A stretch of 64,000 nucleotides of DNA from Cyanoderma ruficeps (taxonomy: Eukaryota; Chordata; Aves; Passeriformes; Timaliidae): assembly GCA_008694505.1 (NCBI GenBank), contig VZDJ01007747.1, positions 25,669,367-25,733,366 of the forward strand, read 5' to 3'. The position numbers and the translations under genes were made by a program. Positions within the stretch are counted from its first letter, which is position 1. Each line of letters starts with the position of its first letter. A model generated the notes under the pieces. That model made no database searches, had not been told where the DNA came from, and saw nothing but the letters and a program-made list of their open reading frames with translations. Of the stretch, positions 48,655 through 63,850 are shown piece by piece.

Positions 48655-51600
48655 TAAAGAAAACAGTTTTGGCATTCATGGATTTCTGTAGTTACTCAGT
48701 GGTAATTTTCAAGATTGGGGTGTGTTCCTTCAGTCTTTGTTGGAGTTCATCAGAGTAAGGACCATTGCAACTTTTTAAAAACACCCAGAATTTGTAGTAC
48801 CCCCTCCCTTTTTTCCTCTTCATGCTTTTTCAGCTTTCATCCCTTTTTGTACAAGTGTGTAATTCAATAGACACTTGCTCCAAAACTGTTCTTTTCTCCA
48901 CAGTGTGGGCTGGAAATGGAACCAGTAGCTTTGATGGCAGAGAGAGTAGGTTGGAGTTGCTTTTGGACTACTAAAAAAATTAAGCCATTGGAGTTTTCAT
49001 TAGTTATGCAAAGTGAATTGTTTAAAATAAGAATTATAGAAATGATCATTAAAATACTAAGATCTTTAATGTCATTGTAGCTCAAGTGACATTTTAATAT
49101 TTTTGGGCCAAAAATGTTTTATTTTTCTTCATCTGTGCTGGTTTCTTAATGTTATTTGGAGCAGTATGGTATTGTTCAGGTAAAAACCATTATTTTTTCT
49201 ACTCCACTATCTTATATCTACAGATTTTATTCTAAATATATGAACCATCCAATGAACCAAAAGAAAGAGAATTGATGATTTACAGCTTAGTATGAATGTG
49301 GGGAATATCCCAGTGTGCTTTCTCAGCAATAATTTCTATCCCTAGTTGATAAATTGCTAGGCCAACAATTCGAACTGAATTCTCACTACATGAAATGCTT
49401 CAATATCATGGTTATTAAATTGAATTCTCCCTCAAATATTTTGCATACAAAGTAACATCTTTTTAGGGATGGTTTAAATCTCATTCATTAAAAATTAGTA
49501 TTTTAGAGATATTTCCAGAAAACTTCACTCAAAAGTTACTTCCATCTCAGCATGTGGGTAAGGACCCCTCAGAGATCCATCAGAATGATTGATTGATTGA
49601 TATCTAGCGCTTTTAAAGAAATGTGGAAAATCTTACATACACTGAAGAGCAGAAAAAAATCAAGTTTCGTTACCTTCATTTAGGGTGGAAGGTTGTCAAA
49701 ACACTTTGCTGTGGGCATCCAGAGGACCATTTGAACAGGCCTGGACAATGGTTGAAAGCAAAATATATTCAGGAAAATATATGGAAAATTATGTAGAAAT
49801 AATCTTGCTTGTATTGTGAGTCATGCCTAGTGATGTACATAAGTATGTTTTGAGCATTTCAAACAACTTTTATTTGGTTTGCCTCGTGTTTCTTGATTCT
49901 TTTTTTTTCCTCTTGGTATACCTTTTTATTGTACTTCTGTGGTATTTTCAATGCAGTTACTTTGAAAAAAAAAGCTGAGCCAAATAGTCTAATGGCTGAA
50001 GAGTGTGTTTTACTCATGGAGACTTTCGTTGTTGACTTTACTTATCCTTTTGGGGATTCTGGTATGTAATATTTAATTATTACATTAAATATATTATATG
50101 TCCATTTCTTGTTTGAGTTAGGCTGTTAAAAAAATAGTACAAAAAACTTGCTGCTGCCTATGGGTATGACTCTATTTCAGTTATCTCAAAATAGTTTGTC
50201 TTGTACCAGCCAATGTTTCCAAATTGTAGTAGTTTTGTGCTCCGCAGGCAGGCAAAGAGGATTCTATATCCACTATACTGCATTTGCCCACATTTATCCT
50301 TGTCTGTGGTTTAAGACCGGTATGCAGACCTGTGTTAGAGATACACAAGTGAGGTTTAAAAAAGGTTTGAAGCAGAGTGGCTGCATTGGTATAATAAATA
50401 TGGCTTTGTGTCCTGCTTCCTTGTTCATAGGCAGCCTGTCTGGCACTTATTTGAGAGGCTCTGCAGGATGTTGTATGTATGATGCTTTTTCCAGCCAAGG
50501 GCTGTTATTCCTTGCCATGGGGTCATAAAGAAGTTCAAAGCCAGATAAAATGACAGCAGTCAGCAACAGCAGCTCAGTTCCTGCAACACAGGAGTAATTG
50601 CAGCCCATTATTACAATTGGCTCTCCCTTCTTTCCCCTGAAGGAACTGAGCAGCTGCCAGTTTACTGGGATGCAAGAAAACTGATGAGACAGGAGATGGG
50701 GGTCATAACAAAAGTTGAGAAACTGATCAAGGCAAGATTCATTGGTCCTGAGTAGCTAGAAGAGAAGAGAAGGAGACAGTGCTGTGACTGGTCATCACCG
50801 ATGCCCATGTGGGAGATGGATTCTGACTTCCAGGTTGGTTTGTTTCACCTTGCACTTCTATTGTTTTCACAAAGAGAAGCAAGAGGGATTATAAGATCTG
50901 CCATCTTATTTTGTAAAAAACAAGCCAACTACACAGCAGAAGGAAGGAACCTCTTTATGCGACTTACCTAGAAAAGCTTTATTTCAGCCTGAATAAGTAC
51001 ATCAGTTGGTTTTTTATGTGTGCTGCAGATACTAAAAGGATGATCTACAACTTGTTTGGTTCTATTTAACAACAATGTGCAGTTGGATGTTATTTAGGTA
51101 CTTGCTTAGGGTAAATATGTACAATTAGCAGTGTGGAACTTGTGTGTACTGGTGTTTTCAGCAGTAAATGCTAATGTAGACATGACAGCGTTACATGTAG
51201 GAATGAAAAGGTTACATCTGCACAAAGTATTTCAGGCTGTTTCTTCATCTGTCTCTCACTGATGTGGTATGGAATATCAGAAACATAATTCTTAATATAT
51301 GCAAGTGGAGATGTAGGGGAATTTTACAGGTAGAAGAAAAAGTAAAGGTTAATAGAGTGCACTGTAGATACAAAACCAGAGGATGTTATCACAGTTCTGT
51401 GTGACTGTGGTGCTGTTCAGGTCTTCTAATTGTGCAGGCCTTTTATCCTCACACCTAAATTTCATTCTCCTATACTGCATGTAGATCTATTTTAAAATGA
51501 ACCTAAAGAGGCATGTGCAGATTTTGTTGTAGCTGCTTGTCTTTCTACATAGAAAAGTTAAAGATGCATTGCATTTCAGTATTTGTGGGGCTGTATGAAG

Positions 51601-54460
51601 AAAGCTGTTTCTTGTAGGTCTATACACAGATATCTGGGGTGAATTTCCATCTCTTTGAATGTCAGTTGGAGCTTTGCCATTTATGTCAATTTGCGGGTTT
51701 TCATTTTAGTGCAGTATTTTGTTTCATTCCTGAATCCTTTTTCATCCTAGTTTCTTAAATGATATGTTCATGCTGAGAAAATATACCTTCTTGTAACTTC
51801 AGTGTGTTTCCAGATTGCAGCTGCCCATTCCTACTAATATAGAAGGGTTTTTTGGTAGATTTCCTGTTCTTAAAAATCATTGTAGCATGTTACAACCCTC
51901 CCTATCCACAAATGGTACAAAATGCTGCTGCTGTGTTTCTGAATATCCTAAATTGGAGTGATTTTGTAATTCTAGTTCTATTTTTGCTGTTTGTGAGATT
52001 CTCTTAAACGTGTTATCTTGATCAAGTCGTTGCAATTTTGATGTAACTTGTGTGTGATGAGATGCATCTGCATGGTTTCATTTATGAGCCAGAACAGCGT
52101 TTTTGTCACTGTGCTTCCCCATGACTGGAAGAGGGTTCAGTTGGCTGCTGTCTAGGTCAGGATGTTGCTGTATGATCAGCCTGTAAATCAGTGCTTCCCT
52201 GTTTGCTTTGGCCACTTTCCTTGAACAAATTGTGGCTACAGGTGCTGCTCTTCACTAATCACTGATTTTTAAGGCATCTTGACTAACTTGAACACAGCAA
52301 TACATGTTTCAGGTTTTTTTTTTTTAATTATTATTACTGTGTCATTTTGAAGGCTATTCTAGCACATCATTCAGGAAAGAAATAAGTTGTAATCTAGGCC
52401 TGTTGCCCTGACCCTACAATGTGCTCTGAGGCCCGAGTTAACATTGCTGTTGACAAATTTTGGGTTTTTTTGGTTTCTCATTAAATTCAGGTGAATGGGA
52501 TTTATTTCTTGCTTGCAAGGATTTGGGCATGAGTGAGAGACTGGAGAAGTGAAAAGAATGTAGCAGACAGGTGGAATCAGTGTGCCACAAAGCAGCCATG
52601 TATCTGTAGCTTGTTGTGGGTCCTAAAAGACCTTCCTGTATTGTTCAGTGGGTGACAACAGAAAGCTTAATGTAACAAGCAGAGGATAAATGTGGAAATG
52701 GAGATAAATTGTTAAAGATTAAATTTTTAGGTGTTCTTTCTATTAACTAGCTGTCTAGATAGTAACACAGAGTATAAAGATTATTTGAAAGATGTTTGTG
52801 GAGGGCTTTTTTTAAAGGATTTTGGTTTATTTGTAACTTGTAATCTGTTTAAGTATATTTTTTAGAGAATAATTGCTCCATTTTTGAAGGTAATTTGTCC
52901 TTTTCTGTTAGATATTAGCCTTTAATCCTCATTAGCAGAAAATTATTTCATTGAGAGCTTGAATTTATTTTATTTTTACATAAGGTGCTTCTAGCTCAAA
53001 CTTTGTGATGGAAGGCGATATTCGTCAAAGTGTTAGATTACATTCATTATGGTGAAGACATTTTGTTTGTTTGGAAGGGTATATTGATTCTACACACAGT
53101 CCTGAAACATGAGTATAGTGCGGATATTTTAGAGCTATATCCTACTATAGCTGTGATAGTTGCCCATCTTAGCTTTGACCATTGTAAAATCAAAATTTAA
53201 AAAAGTTGATCACTAAAATCAAATGGGAATGGCTTTTACACGGACTCATAATAAAACTTATTTACCATGGATTTACTAGGAATTCAGTAATCAGTGTATT
53301 TAATACTGTAACCACTTCAGTATTTAAGTACTGAGAAGTAGGTTGCTTGTTTTTAAACTGTATTGATTCTTGAAACTCTCTTTTATATGCTTTTATACTA
53401 ACTGGTTTTTTACGTGAAATCACTACCTTCATGGCATAAGGCTAGGCAAGTATGAAAGTGAATAGCTGTAAAGCAGTAGCTGTATGTTTGTCCATAAGTG
53501 ATTTTGGTTTACAGAAACTCAAAATAGTTTCTCTGCATTTGTCTGTTATTTTCATCTTTGTCACATAGAGACAAATTAGTATGAGTCAATCTAAAGCCAG
53601 CAGAAGAAAATATTTTCTTTATGAACGAAAGCAAAGAAACCAATCCCTCAAAACAAACAAACAAAACCGCAAACCCACCCCACTCTATTTTTGGCTGAAT
53701 TAAATGTAAGGAGGTTGTCTTCCCAGGAGAGATAATGCTGGAATTACTGAGTGAGTTAGGGAAGACTGGGTTATAAAAAGCTATGGTGCAGCGTTGCTGT
53801 TGTCATGGCATCAGCCCTCTCTTGGTCCAGGCACAGAGGAATGTATGGCAAAACTGTTGGTGCTGCTGTCCCTTCACTGTTTTAGAATAAGTGTTACAGA
53901 AGTGGGAACAATTCACAAATCATAAATTGGTCTCCCTAGGTTTCTGTTTCTAGGCATTAGCGGGAAGTTTATGCCTTACATTGGCTTCAAGAAACGGTCT
54001 GAACCTCCATGAAGTCTGGCACGTTCTTCGGCGTTAATGAATATGTGTGCATGCTCAACACTTAGATCTACTAAATATTTGTTTATGTATTTCACAAGAA
54101 AAAACATTATCTTTTTGGTTCAGGTAGTCCAAAAATTTCTGAATTTCAAATTTTAAACAAATGTGAAATTTTATGGGATTTGATGTTTCTTTCCTGCAAA
54201 GGTAAACAATTGTTAAATAGATGAGAGTTTATACTACTGGCCAAAAGCTTTTGTGAGGGTCTGCACTTTCCTTAGCTTATGTTTTTTTTTCTTTTAAATT
54301 TAAGATCATAATGTCAGCTGTTAAAAGTGGAACGTTTTTCTTCATGGCTCTCTAAGCAGAAAGTGTCTAAAATCTCCCAAGCTGGAAAAAGTAGTTAGCA
54401 CAATATAGAGCTCACCATATTCATGTTAATCATTTATTTATTCTTGTAAGGTGTCTGGGG

Positions 54461-54476
54461 GTGTGTGTGTGTGTGT
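54461..54476. repeat. (GT)8 microsatellite
   Basis: Perfect GT dinucleotide run preceded by a G-rich 'gtctgggg'. Confidence 0.95.
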
Positions 54477-57400
54477 TTTGTTGCAATATACACCATCTCA
54501 GAAGAGTAATTCAGTTTGATAGGATCAGAAATCTAAACCATTCATTTTATCAACATCAGCTGGAAAATCCCATAGAGATCTAGTTATGATAAAGTGGAGT
54601 ATGTTTGGAATATATTCAGATAGTCATAAATACATTTTTTTAAGATGTGAAAATGTCTATAAAAATTAGTCCTATTTGTATGGTACTTTAAAAAATGTTG
54701 AATTTTTAAAAATTTATTTCCCTTTGTAAATATTTTTTATTGTAATTATGCAGATTATTTGGAAATTAGGTTTGTGAGTGAAAAAAAGCTTTGGAAAACT
54801 TTCTCCATCAGGACATTCTGTTTTTGCTTGTGGTTATTGAAGTATTAATAATTATGTTAGTTATTAATTATTTCTACTTGTGAAACATCACATCATACAA
54901 TTAAATTTCAGTTTATTAAAGAAGGAGGTAGCAAATAAAATAAGAAACCTTCATATTTACTGTGAGGACCATTTGTTTTAACATCTTACTATTCGTAGTC
55001 AGTAACTAAAAGCACTGTGCTTGGTCAATGATAGTTTATTGTCAATATCATATTTGTTTATCTTCATGGGCAAATTCTGGAGGAAAGCAGACGCTCCATT
55101 ATTTGGAGGATTTCTTGGTTCATTAAGGGAATTTTGCCAGTGGGGATGTCATAACAGTTTTCTCTCTTATCTAGTGACAACTGTACTAAAAGTCCTATGA
55201 AAAGATTTGTCATTTTTGCATGACAACTGTTGTAGATTTTAAGGTATTGCAAAAATGTTCACAATCTGTCCATCCTGTAAGAGTTCAAACACTTTTTTAC
55301 CTTTTTTTTTTTTGGATTATGAATGGATAACAAGATCTTTGATGTGTATGTAAAGCTTTGGCAAGAAGGCTATAAAGAGATGAATTCAGAAAATTATAGC
55401 TGTATGTAGTGTCTTAAAATTCACTGATCCTTCTGGTCTCCAGAGAACAGTCTTGCTAAATCTAAGGTTTCCATTTGTGAAGCACTTTCAAAGAAAAGTC
55501 CAGATGGCTACTTAAAATTGTAATAGTAATATCTATGTTTAAAAATGTCCTTGTATGAACAGGAGTTGCTCTGGGTGCTTATTGCAGGCAAGTGTTTAAT
55601 GGTGTGTGAATTTCAGATGGCAACTATAGGGATAGCTGTTTCAGCTAAATGAAAAAAAAGAAGAAAGGTGGAAGGGCTCAAACACTGAAAGTGAGGAAAA
55701 TTGAGGCATTTCCACGTAATTTTAGAATTTGCATCTATTAAAGTGGTATCCCTTTGGGATGAAAAATATGTGAATTGAGTAGCAAGAAATGGGCTCTAAA
55801 ATGGAATGAGTTTCTGTGCGTCAAAAGTTGTGCATCTTAAGGAACATGATTGCTTCTTTAAATATGAGCCAATGTTAGGAATAGCTATTGGAATAAAAGT
55901 AAAGGTGAAAGCCTTGAATATAGTCTGTACTTGCTCCTGACAGGCTTTGACTTTTATATACTTGTTTATTTAGCTGTACCATCTTTGTCATCTCGTGATT
56001 TTTCATGAAGCAGCAAAAGTAAAGATCGTAGCCCAGGCAGCTGCAGTGGCTTAGGCCCCTTAGGTGATAAGATGCTGATTTCTGAATGAGCTCCCTGCGG
56101 CAGAGAGGCCCTGCTGGAAGGGTTACTCTAATTGTTCAAATTGGAACTTTGCCTGCACTTGTTTTTTGTGTGGTGAAGAAGTGGGCGACACAACACAGAA
56201 AGCAGGTTTGCCTCTCTTGCTTGGCGCCTGTCAGGGTATTTGGGAAGGTAACACGGGAGGTTTTGTATGTAGTATTACCAGCTTGCTTTTGATGCTTGGT
56301 TCTGTCTTGTGTGCCTCACATGTGAGACTTGCTTTCCTGGTATGTTGAGTGACAAGAAAAAGGAAGCATGCATCTGAAGACTGGAATGTAGCCTGAATCA
56401 CGCTTTCTGTGATTCATAAAGCTGAGCTCTGAATTGTAGAATGGTTGAAGAATTCAGGCCCTTTGATATATTTCTAAATCAGGAATGCAAATGACTATGG
56501 CACCTTTAAGTCAAGAAATCTACTTTCCACTAATAACTTTAAATGGCTTTGTGTTAAAATGTACATCTTTATGTCGAATTCAGGTTCTTGTATTGATGCA
56601 ACAACTTGCACAGTTTGTTTCTGAAGTACATAATTTCTATACATAAAAATTTTTCGTAATGGCAAGGCATGGTTGCAGCGTGGTTTGTTTCTTCCTTTCC
56701 CTTTTAGCATGTTTCAGCACAACTGAGAAACTTATAAATATTTGGAATTATGATCTTGCTCTCTGTTGTCTTCTCTTTTTGTTTTTGAGGATTAAGAAAT
56801 AGAAGCTTTCAATTTATATGTTTATGTGTTTGTGGCTGTTTACTTTGAGCATCGTGTTCCAGATTGCATCATCTTATCTCAATTCACTGTGACCATACAC
56901 TAAAGCCTTTTCTTATTGGACTGGGCAGTAAAGAAGTGGGGAAATGTGGACTCTGTTTTCTCTGTTCTGATCTACTTTCCTTAAATCTTGCTAAGACCTG
57001 AAGATTCATTGGCTGCTATTATGTTGAAATTGATCAAAGTCAAGGATCTGTCTAGAGTAAGAGCTTACTTGGGGTTACATGGGGGGACAAATGCCCCTGT
57101 TTTATGTAATCCTAATTATTTTTGAATACTCAGCTAAAAATCTGTGATAACATCATCTCAATTACAGATTTGTGCACCACTCTAATAAAGGGAAAACTAG
57201 TCTTATTTCTAATACCTTAATTTCACCCGATTATACTATTGTGCAGTAGATACTATAATATGCTATTTCCTTTCACAGGTTCACTACCTCTTTTGGTGCA
57301 TTGTCTATTTACTAATTGTTTGGTAGTTTTAATTTCTTTTCATGATGTAGCCCATGCCTTTTTTATAGCACACTGTTGAAAAGTGCCTTACTTTCAAATG

Positions 57401-59533
57401 ATTCCTTCACAGAAAAAGGAATGTTCTTTGAGGAGCAGTGAGGAATTTATTTTTCATCAGTTCCTGTACAGTAAAGGAACATGATTTTCTCCTCCATGTG
57501 ACCACACAGTTCTGAGAAACACAATGAAAGATTCAAATATCCATATATTTTGCATTCTCTGTTTTTCTAGTCTTTTATGGGTGGTTGGGAGGGAATAGTT
57601 CTCTGTCAAGCTATACCTGCTCAAAATACTGCTTTCACAGGTCTTGGCTGAAGTTCCAATTGCTCAGCAGTTCTGCAAATCAAACCCTAGAGCATAAAGT
57701 CAGATACCAGGAAATGAAAAATGTGCAGTGAAATGACTATATGCTAAGGCTTTGATTTACACTGAGTAGAAACTGGAAAAGGCAAAGATAAGAGCTAACT
57801 CTCCGGTATAGTATTCAGTCACTTTAATTATGTGATCCTCCTCATCTTTTTTTCATATTTTGCAGCCCATAAAGGCAGGGAGCTTTCATCTTCATGTGTC
57901 CTAGATCCATCCAATGCAACATGCAAGGCATGGGCCTGATGGTGCATATCAAGCAATATAAAGTCATATTGATATTGCAAAATACATACACATAGCTGCT
58001 GAAGTGAGGATTCTGAATTGCTCCTGCAGTAGGTGAATAGAGATCTGTAACTTAAATGAGAGATAACATCTAAGGTTGTAACTACCTCAGAGTGTTTGTC
58101 AGGAATGCATTTTTTAAAATGATCTCTTAGTTGTTCCCACTTCTTTTGTATTGGCTTTCATCACAGAGCCATCTCAAAGTACAGATATTACATTTTTTTA
58201 TAAAATAATGATGTGGAATGATACAGAGAGGAACGTACTTCAGCAGTATATCCAAAATACTCCACTGCAGACAAGCTTGCTACGTGGCACTGACTAGAGC
58301 CAGTCTAAGTGGCCTTTGTCTTTTGATGTCTTCCTTTCTCGTAACCTCCAAAACTTTGGATCCCAGGTTGTCATTACAATTTTTTTTCAAAAATAGTGTT
58401 CAGTGGTTCTCTAGAGGGAGAAAGAATTTTGCTTAGTTAAAAACTTAAAACTGATGATGTGACTACCTCACATACCATAACAGATGAGCGCCCAGCTATG
58501 GAGTTAACATGCACAGACAACTGGAATTCTAGCATCTCCTTATTCATCAGGGCTTGAGTTAGCAACCTTCTTATTCTTTTAGTAGTATTTTTGAGTGTGT
58601 AATTATATACTGTATGCTTCACTGTGGTTTTATTTTGGGACCTTGTTAGAAGACTGTAAGACAGAGTATATATGTGGTGTTTTTATTACAATCTACAATA
58701 TATAACTATCACTGGAAGTCCATATTAAAAGATTTTGGGCTGTGATGAGGGATGTAGAGAAGCCTGATGAAAAATAACTGGGCTCAATACATATAGAAGG
58801 AGAGGAAACCAATATAAACTTGTGCAAACTTAATATCATGAAATATTTCTGCATTATTAGTCACTCTCAAACTCTTTAATACATAGAAAGGTCTTATTTT
58901 TTCATTAATATAGAAGCCAGTTTTTTTCCCATATTTCTGTTGCAGAAATTAGCACTCCTTAATAGCTGGAAAGGCTGAAGTATAATTCCTCCAAATAATG
59001 AGGAGAGGAAAGAAACTATGAATGCTTCATCTGAATGATTTTAGTTACTGGCTTACTCTCTGGAATAATTTGCTTGTTTGGAAGGAATCAAATGCCATGG
59101 GGTAAGAATGAAGGAAAAGACTAAATCATGCTAAATTGTTAAGGGAATTTTCCGATCTTACAGGAATAGTGCAGTTGTCACAAACTTTGTGGTAACTTCC
59201 CCAAGGTAAATCTAAAGAGCTGTTGCAAATTAAATGGTAATTTCAAGGAACCATGTAATTAATGTCCTATTTTGGAAATCTGATCAGAGATATTGTGATT
59301 AAAGGTCAAGAACTTTCTGTGTATGGGCAGGAGGACAAGAGTAGTTTCAGAAATATGAATAGTCTTTTTATAAATTAGTGTTAGGTTGGTATGAAAAATA
59401 GCTGTTAAAAAGGAAACAAAAAAGTCTGCATTTATAAACACATACATATACATTTGTGTGTAAATATATCTTTGTATGTAGTATAATGTTCAGAATCTGT
59501 TACCTCTTACCACTTTTAGAGCTTTTTTTTATG

Positions 59534-59560
59534 TCTGTCTATCTATCTATCTATCTCTAT
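59534..59560. repeat. (TCTA)n microsatellite
   Basis: TCTG/TCTA tetranucleotide run, followed by TATA and GTGT stretches and by the palindrome GTGTGCATGCACAC. Confidence 0.95.
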
Positions 59561-62264
59561 ATATCTGTGTGTGTGCATGCACACGCCTAAATATTGCATG
59601 TCCTCAAGATCAGACAGCCAATAACAAAAAAAGCAAACACACCATGAGCTCAATTCACAGGAAGGAAACTGATGTGCAGTGAGAATACCCAGCTGATGTA
59701 GAATTTCCAAAAGTGCTGTGTTCCCAGCATATATCAGTGCTACTTCTGTATTTCAGAGTTCTGTACTTCTGTATTTTATTTTTACTTCTAAATAAGCTAC
59801 AAACATATATTTATATATTAAGGTATATACTTGTGTGTATATGCATTTGTGAGTATTTAGAAATATAGTCTCTTGAACTCATGTCAGGAATTTTGCTTTT
59901 TCTCTGCTGTTGCCGTTATCCACTTCATTCTCCACCAAAAAAGAAAGAGATAAAAATATGAATTGATATTTCTAATATGAAAGTAGTAGTTAGTTACCCT
60001 TTAATTTTCAATTATTTTTATGTGAGGAGTATGGGTAAAGTTACAATTGTTGGCTGCATTTTTTTGGTTTCATTTCTCTGAGATGTTTTCCTGATGCAAA
60101 GATTTTTTTAATCATCTTTATATGTCAGGGAGCTAATGTTAGATCCATGAAAGACAGTGCATCCAAAGCATGATAATAACTGCTGAAACAGTAAATGTTG
60201 AGGAACACAAGCAACATCTCTAGAGCTCCTGTGTTCAGATGAATTTTGGTTTGAATAGACCGATCAGAATGCCAGCCCTAGTGTTACTGGAACAAAACCA
60301 AGTGGAAGGGAAAAAAATAGAAAAATAATTATACTTTCTAAGTAGAAGAAGACTTTTTAGAAGATCTGTTTTGTGGAGAAAGTGTGTTCACTGAGGGTCA
60401 CAAGGTTCAGCCTCTGATTGCAAATTTATTTATTACTTTCATGCAGAAAGGTGACCAATTCTGTCTTTTTAAGACAACATACCGCAAGTTGTGTCCAGCG
60501 GTTTTGAAAATTTCACTTGTTCAGATATAGTGGCGTGATTTTATACATATATACTTTAGTGTTTCTTAACCTTGGTGTTTATTTCTCTTTCTGTAAAACA
60601 GTGGTGGTATATTAGAAAAGGTATGAGAATGATTTTGAATCTCCTTGAATTTCATCCAAAATAGAATTGAAGAAATGTTGGTAAAGCCTGTCACAGGGCA
60701 GCTTTTGTCTATGAAAAGATAATGAATAATAGAGAAGGCAGTTTTGTACCCTTAGAGACACTTTATAGATACATATTAAAGGTAGCTTTAAAAATAAAAG
60801 TTAAATAAATCTATGGTTTGTATACAGATGACAGGTTTTTAGAGGTTATGTCTTTTTCAGACAGGTGTGATAATGACAGCAACTCTCACACATTATAGTC
60901 ATTCACCCTTCAGGAAGGAACAACAGCAAATCAGAAAACCAGTACTCATCTTACTATTTTTATCTTTCAGTTAACTGTGCTGTTTAGTGAATGCTTTAGA
61001 TCTATTATTATAGCTATAAAGATTTTTTGGTTTTTTTTTTTTTAAAGTTCTTATTGTCAACTCATTTTTCAACCTTTCTTAGAATTCATGAAGATAGTAT
61101 AGCTGTAGACATTTAAGTCATATCTATATTTAAATTAAAAAAAAACAACAAAAAAACAAACCCAACCCTCATCTTTTTCTGTGCATTTTTGAATCTTGAC
61201 GTTTTCTTCCTTTGTCAGAAAGCCTAGCACAGTTCAATGTATCTTAAACAATGAGGTTTCAGCGGGTAGAAGCAAGACAATTCTTATTCTGAAAAGACAC
61301 TGCTTGCTTTTGCTGTCGATATTTTTTGTATAGTTCTTGAATAGCCCTATTGTCCTTCTGTGCACTCAAAGTGAATGAATTCATCTTTCAAAGTGGAGCA
61401 CTTCTTTCTTCCCTGTACCAATTCCCACTTCTGTTTCTGAAGTAGAGGAGAAGACTGCACTCCTGAAAGCATATAATTCTGAGCACTGAAAATTAGATTC
61501 TAGTGTACCTGTCACTCACAAAGCCAGGTTTATGCCAAGTGTTATGCAGTTACCTTAAGGAGTTTTTTTGAGCCATAATGTAAATAACTTAACGCTAATG
61601 TACCAATGAAATTGCTTAATTTGCCACCGTATTCTGTTCTGAAAAGTACATTCTAATTTCTTAATGTTTCTGAGGTTCCTCACACTGAAATTCATTTTTC
61701 ATATTTTAAGTTCTCATGCCCTTGCTGAGTATAAAACCTGAGTTATTCTTTCTTTAGTGGGATTGTTCAGACACTGGGCACGTGTGCAAATTTTGGCGGG
61801 TTGGTGCTGCACCTAAAGGTAAAGACTTTCAAATTAATGCACTTTGTTTCTAGAGTGCTTTCTTGGTTCTGTATTGTTAAATGTAGCACAACAAAGTTTG
61901 GTGTCTGTTTTCACAGACATTAATGTGTGTGTGTCGTCTTTGTGTGGCAGGTTGCTTCCATGCAGCTTGCTCCATTTTGCACCAAGGAAAAGAGGTGCAA
62001 CCAGCTGTTTGAAGGCATAACAAAGAGACTGAAAAGAATATAGAATAAATATTTTCAAGAAGAAACATTATGGAATAAATAGGTGAATGAAGTTTAGTTA
62101 GCATTTCTTTCCTCTTATGTAATGAAATTCTCAGTTGTCAGGCAAAAGATTGAAAATTCTGTTATCGGGCAGCAATATATATATATACACAAAAGGACCT
62201 CCTTTTTTCACAATCAGTATTTGGGAAATGTATGAAGTAAGATCCTGCAGAGACCTCAAAGCAT

Positions 62265-62280
62265 GTTGTTGTTGTTGTTG
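62265..62280. repeat. (GTT)5 microsatellite
   Basis: Perfect GTT trinucleotide run in intron 9. Confidence 0.9.
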
Positions 62281-62882
62281 GGTTTCTTGGCTCTTTGAGG
62301 ATGTGGCTGTCAATGGCTAGGTAGTATAATTTTCTCTGCTGCAACTGTTTGTTTAGGAACTTTTGAGTGCTTAGATTTCTGGAAGCTTATTTGGGAAGAT
62401 GAGCATGTATCTTTTCTTACTCGCATTATTTTTATGACTGTCACCCGTAGCAAGCCTAAAGGGAACCTGCTCTACAGGGGAATTTTGGTCTGGCTCAATA
62501 AGGTAGTTATTATTTTGGTTATCTTGGTTAATCATGTACCTTCAGTGAGCTTTAATCTGGGCCCAAAAGTATATTAAGCACCTTTTAACCATGGCTTCTG
62601 GTGGTTTTTTTCAGCTGTTATTTAATAAAGAAAGAATGCATTGCACTGTACAGGTTCAAGGATGGGCTTGGTACCTCTCCTTTGAAAATCAGGATTTCTT
62701 AAGGCAAATTATTTTAAATAATTTGAAATATTTGAATCAACAAATAAAACTTGCATCCAGTTTACATCTCAGAAGCATAAGCCATTTAATTCTAGACAGT
62801 TAATGGGTTTTGCTTGTTTTGGTTAGGTTTCTTTTTTTTCATTTCACTGATAGAAATAAAAGTTTTGTATTTTTCTATCCTG

Positions 62883-62884
<2 letters not shown>

Positions 62885-62914
<30 letters not shown>
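62885..62914. repeat. T30 homopolymer
   Basis: Thirty consecutive T. It could be the poly-A tail of a minus-strand retrocopy, but neither flank resembles a known transcript or SINE. Confidence 0.9.
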
Positions 62915-62917
<3 letters not shown>

Positions 62918-63850
62918 ATTTCATGCTCCTCTTTTTCTCACTGGTGATGTGAAGTTAAGAATGCTTCACTGCTACAGAGGATGCTGTCAAGTTCACACTC
63001 AAAAACAGATTATTCTGCCCACTCTTTTCCCATAGAGGGTGAATTAGGGACTGTGTAGGCTTAGCAGAACTCTCTCCTCTTTTCTGAGGCAGGTGTGTCA
63101 GTATGAAACCCTGTGATTTATAGGAAAATGGAGTTGGGGCTGAAGATGAGGGGAGAAAATAAAAATGTCTAGGTTACAGGATGAGAGGGTAGAAGAAAAG
63201 TAGAAATATTTGAAAATATTTCTATTCTTTTCTATTTTCTAAAATAAATTATATGAGGCGTAGCTAAGCCAGGTTAGTATTGAAAAGCTTCTACTTTTTA
63301 TAAAGGTTTATGTCAAAATCCACACCTAGTTCCTCACTGTTACTGTCAAAGGTAATGGCATGTAAAAAAACCTCCAAAAATTCTTACTAAGAAGTCTGGC
63401 AAGGAAACACAAGCTAACTTATCCCACAGTATATTTAATTAGAAGGAATTCTGTCATTCTAAAAATCTCATAATGGACGTTCTTTTGCTTTTTGGGGCAT
63501 CATTCTATTCAATGCCTTGTGTGATACAAATGATACTTCTGCTTGTGCATCGACAAACACACATATGTGTGTGTTTTGTCAGATTTAGCCTTAGCAATCC
63601 TGGCTAAAACAATGTTTTTATTTGGTCATACCTGAAATACGAAAATAAAATTACAGGGGTTTTATGCAGTATTTTCTCCATATAGGCATTAGTGCTCAAA
63701 AATTTGTGAATCTTACAAAGAGAAGCTTGTCAGTGATGAAGGTTTAAATATGTATTAACTAGGAAAACAATGCTCTCTTCAGAGGCAGGCAACTCTGAAG
63801 CTTTTACCCTTCAGTACTTTTATCAGTCTGTACCCACTTAATTGTTATGT

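Noticed and set aside
62885..62914. T30 run considered as the tail of a minus-strand processed pseudogene
   Set aside because: The adjacent sequence does not resemble any transcript I know, and no target-site duplication is visible.
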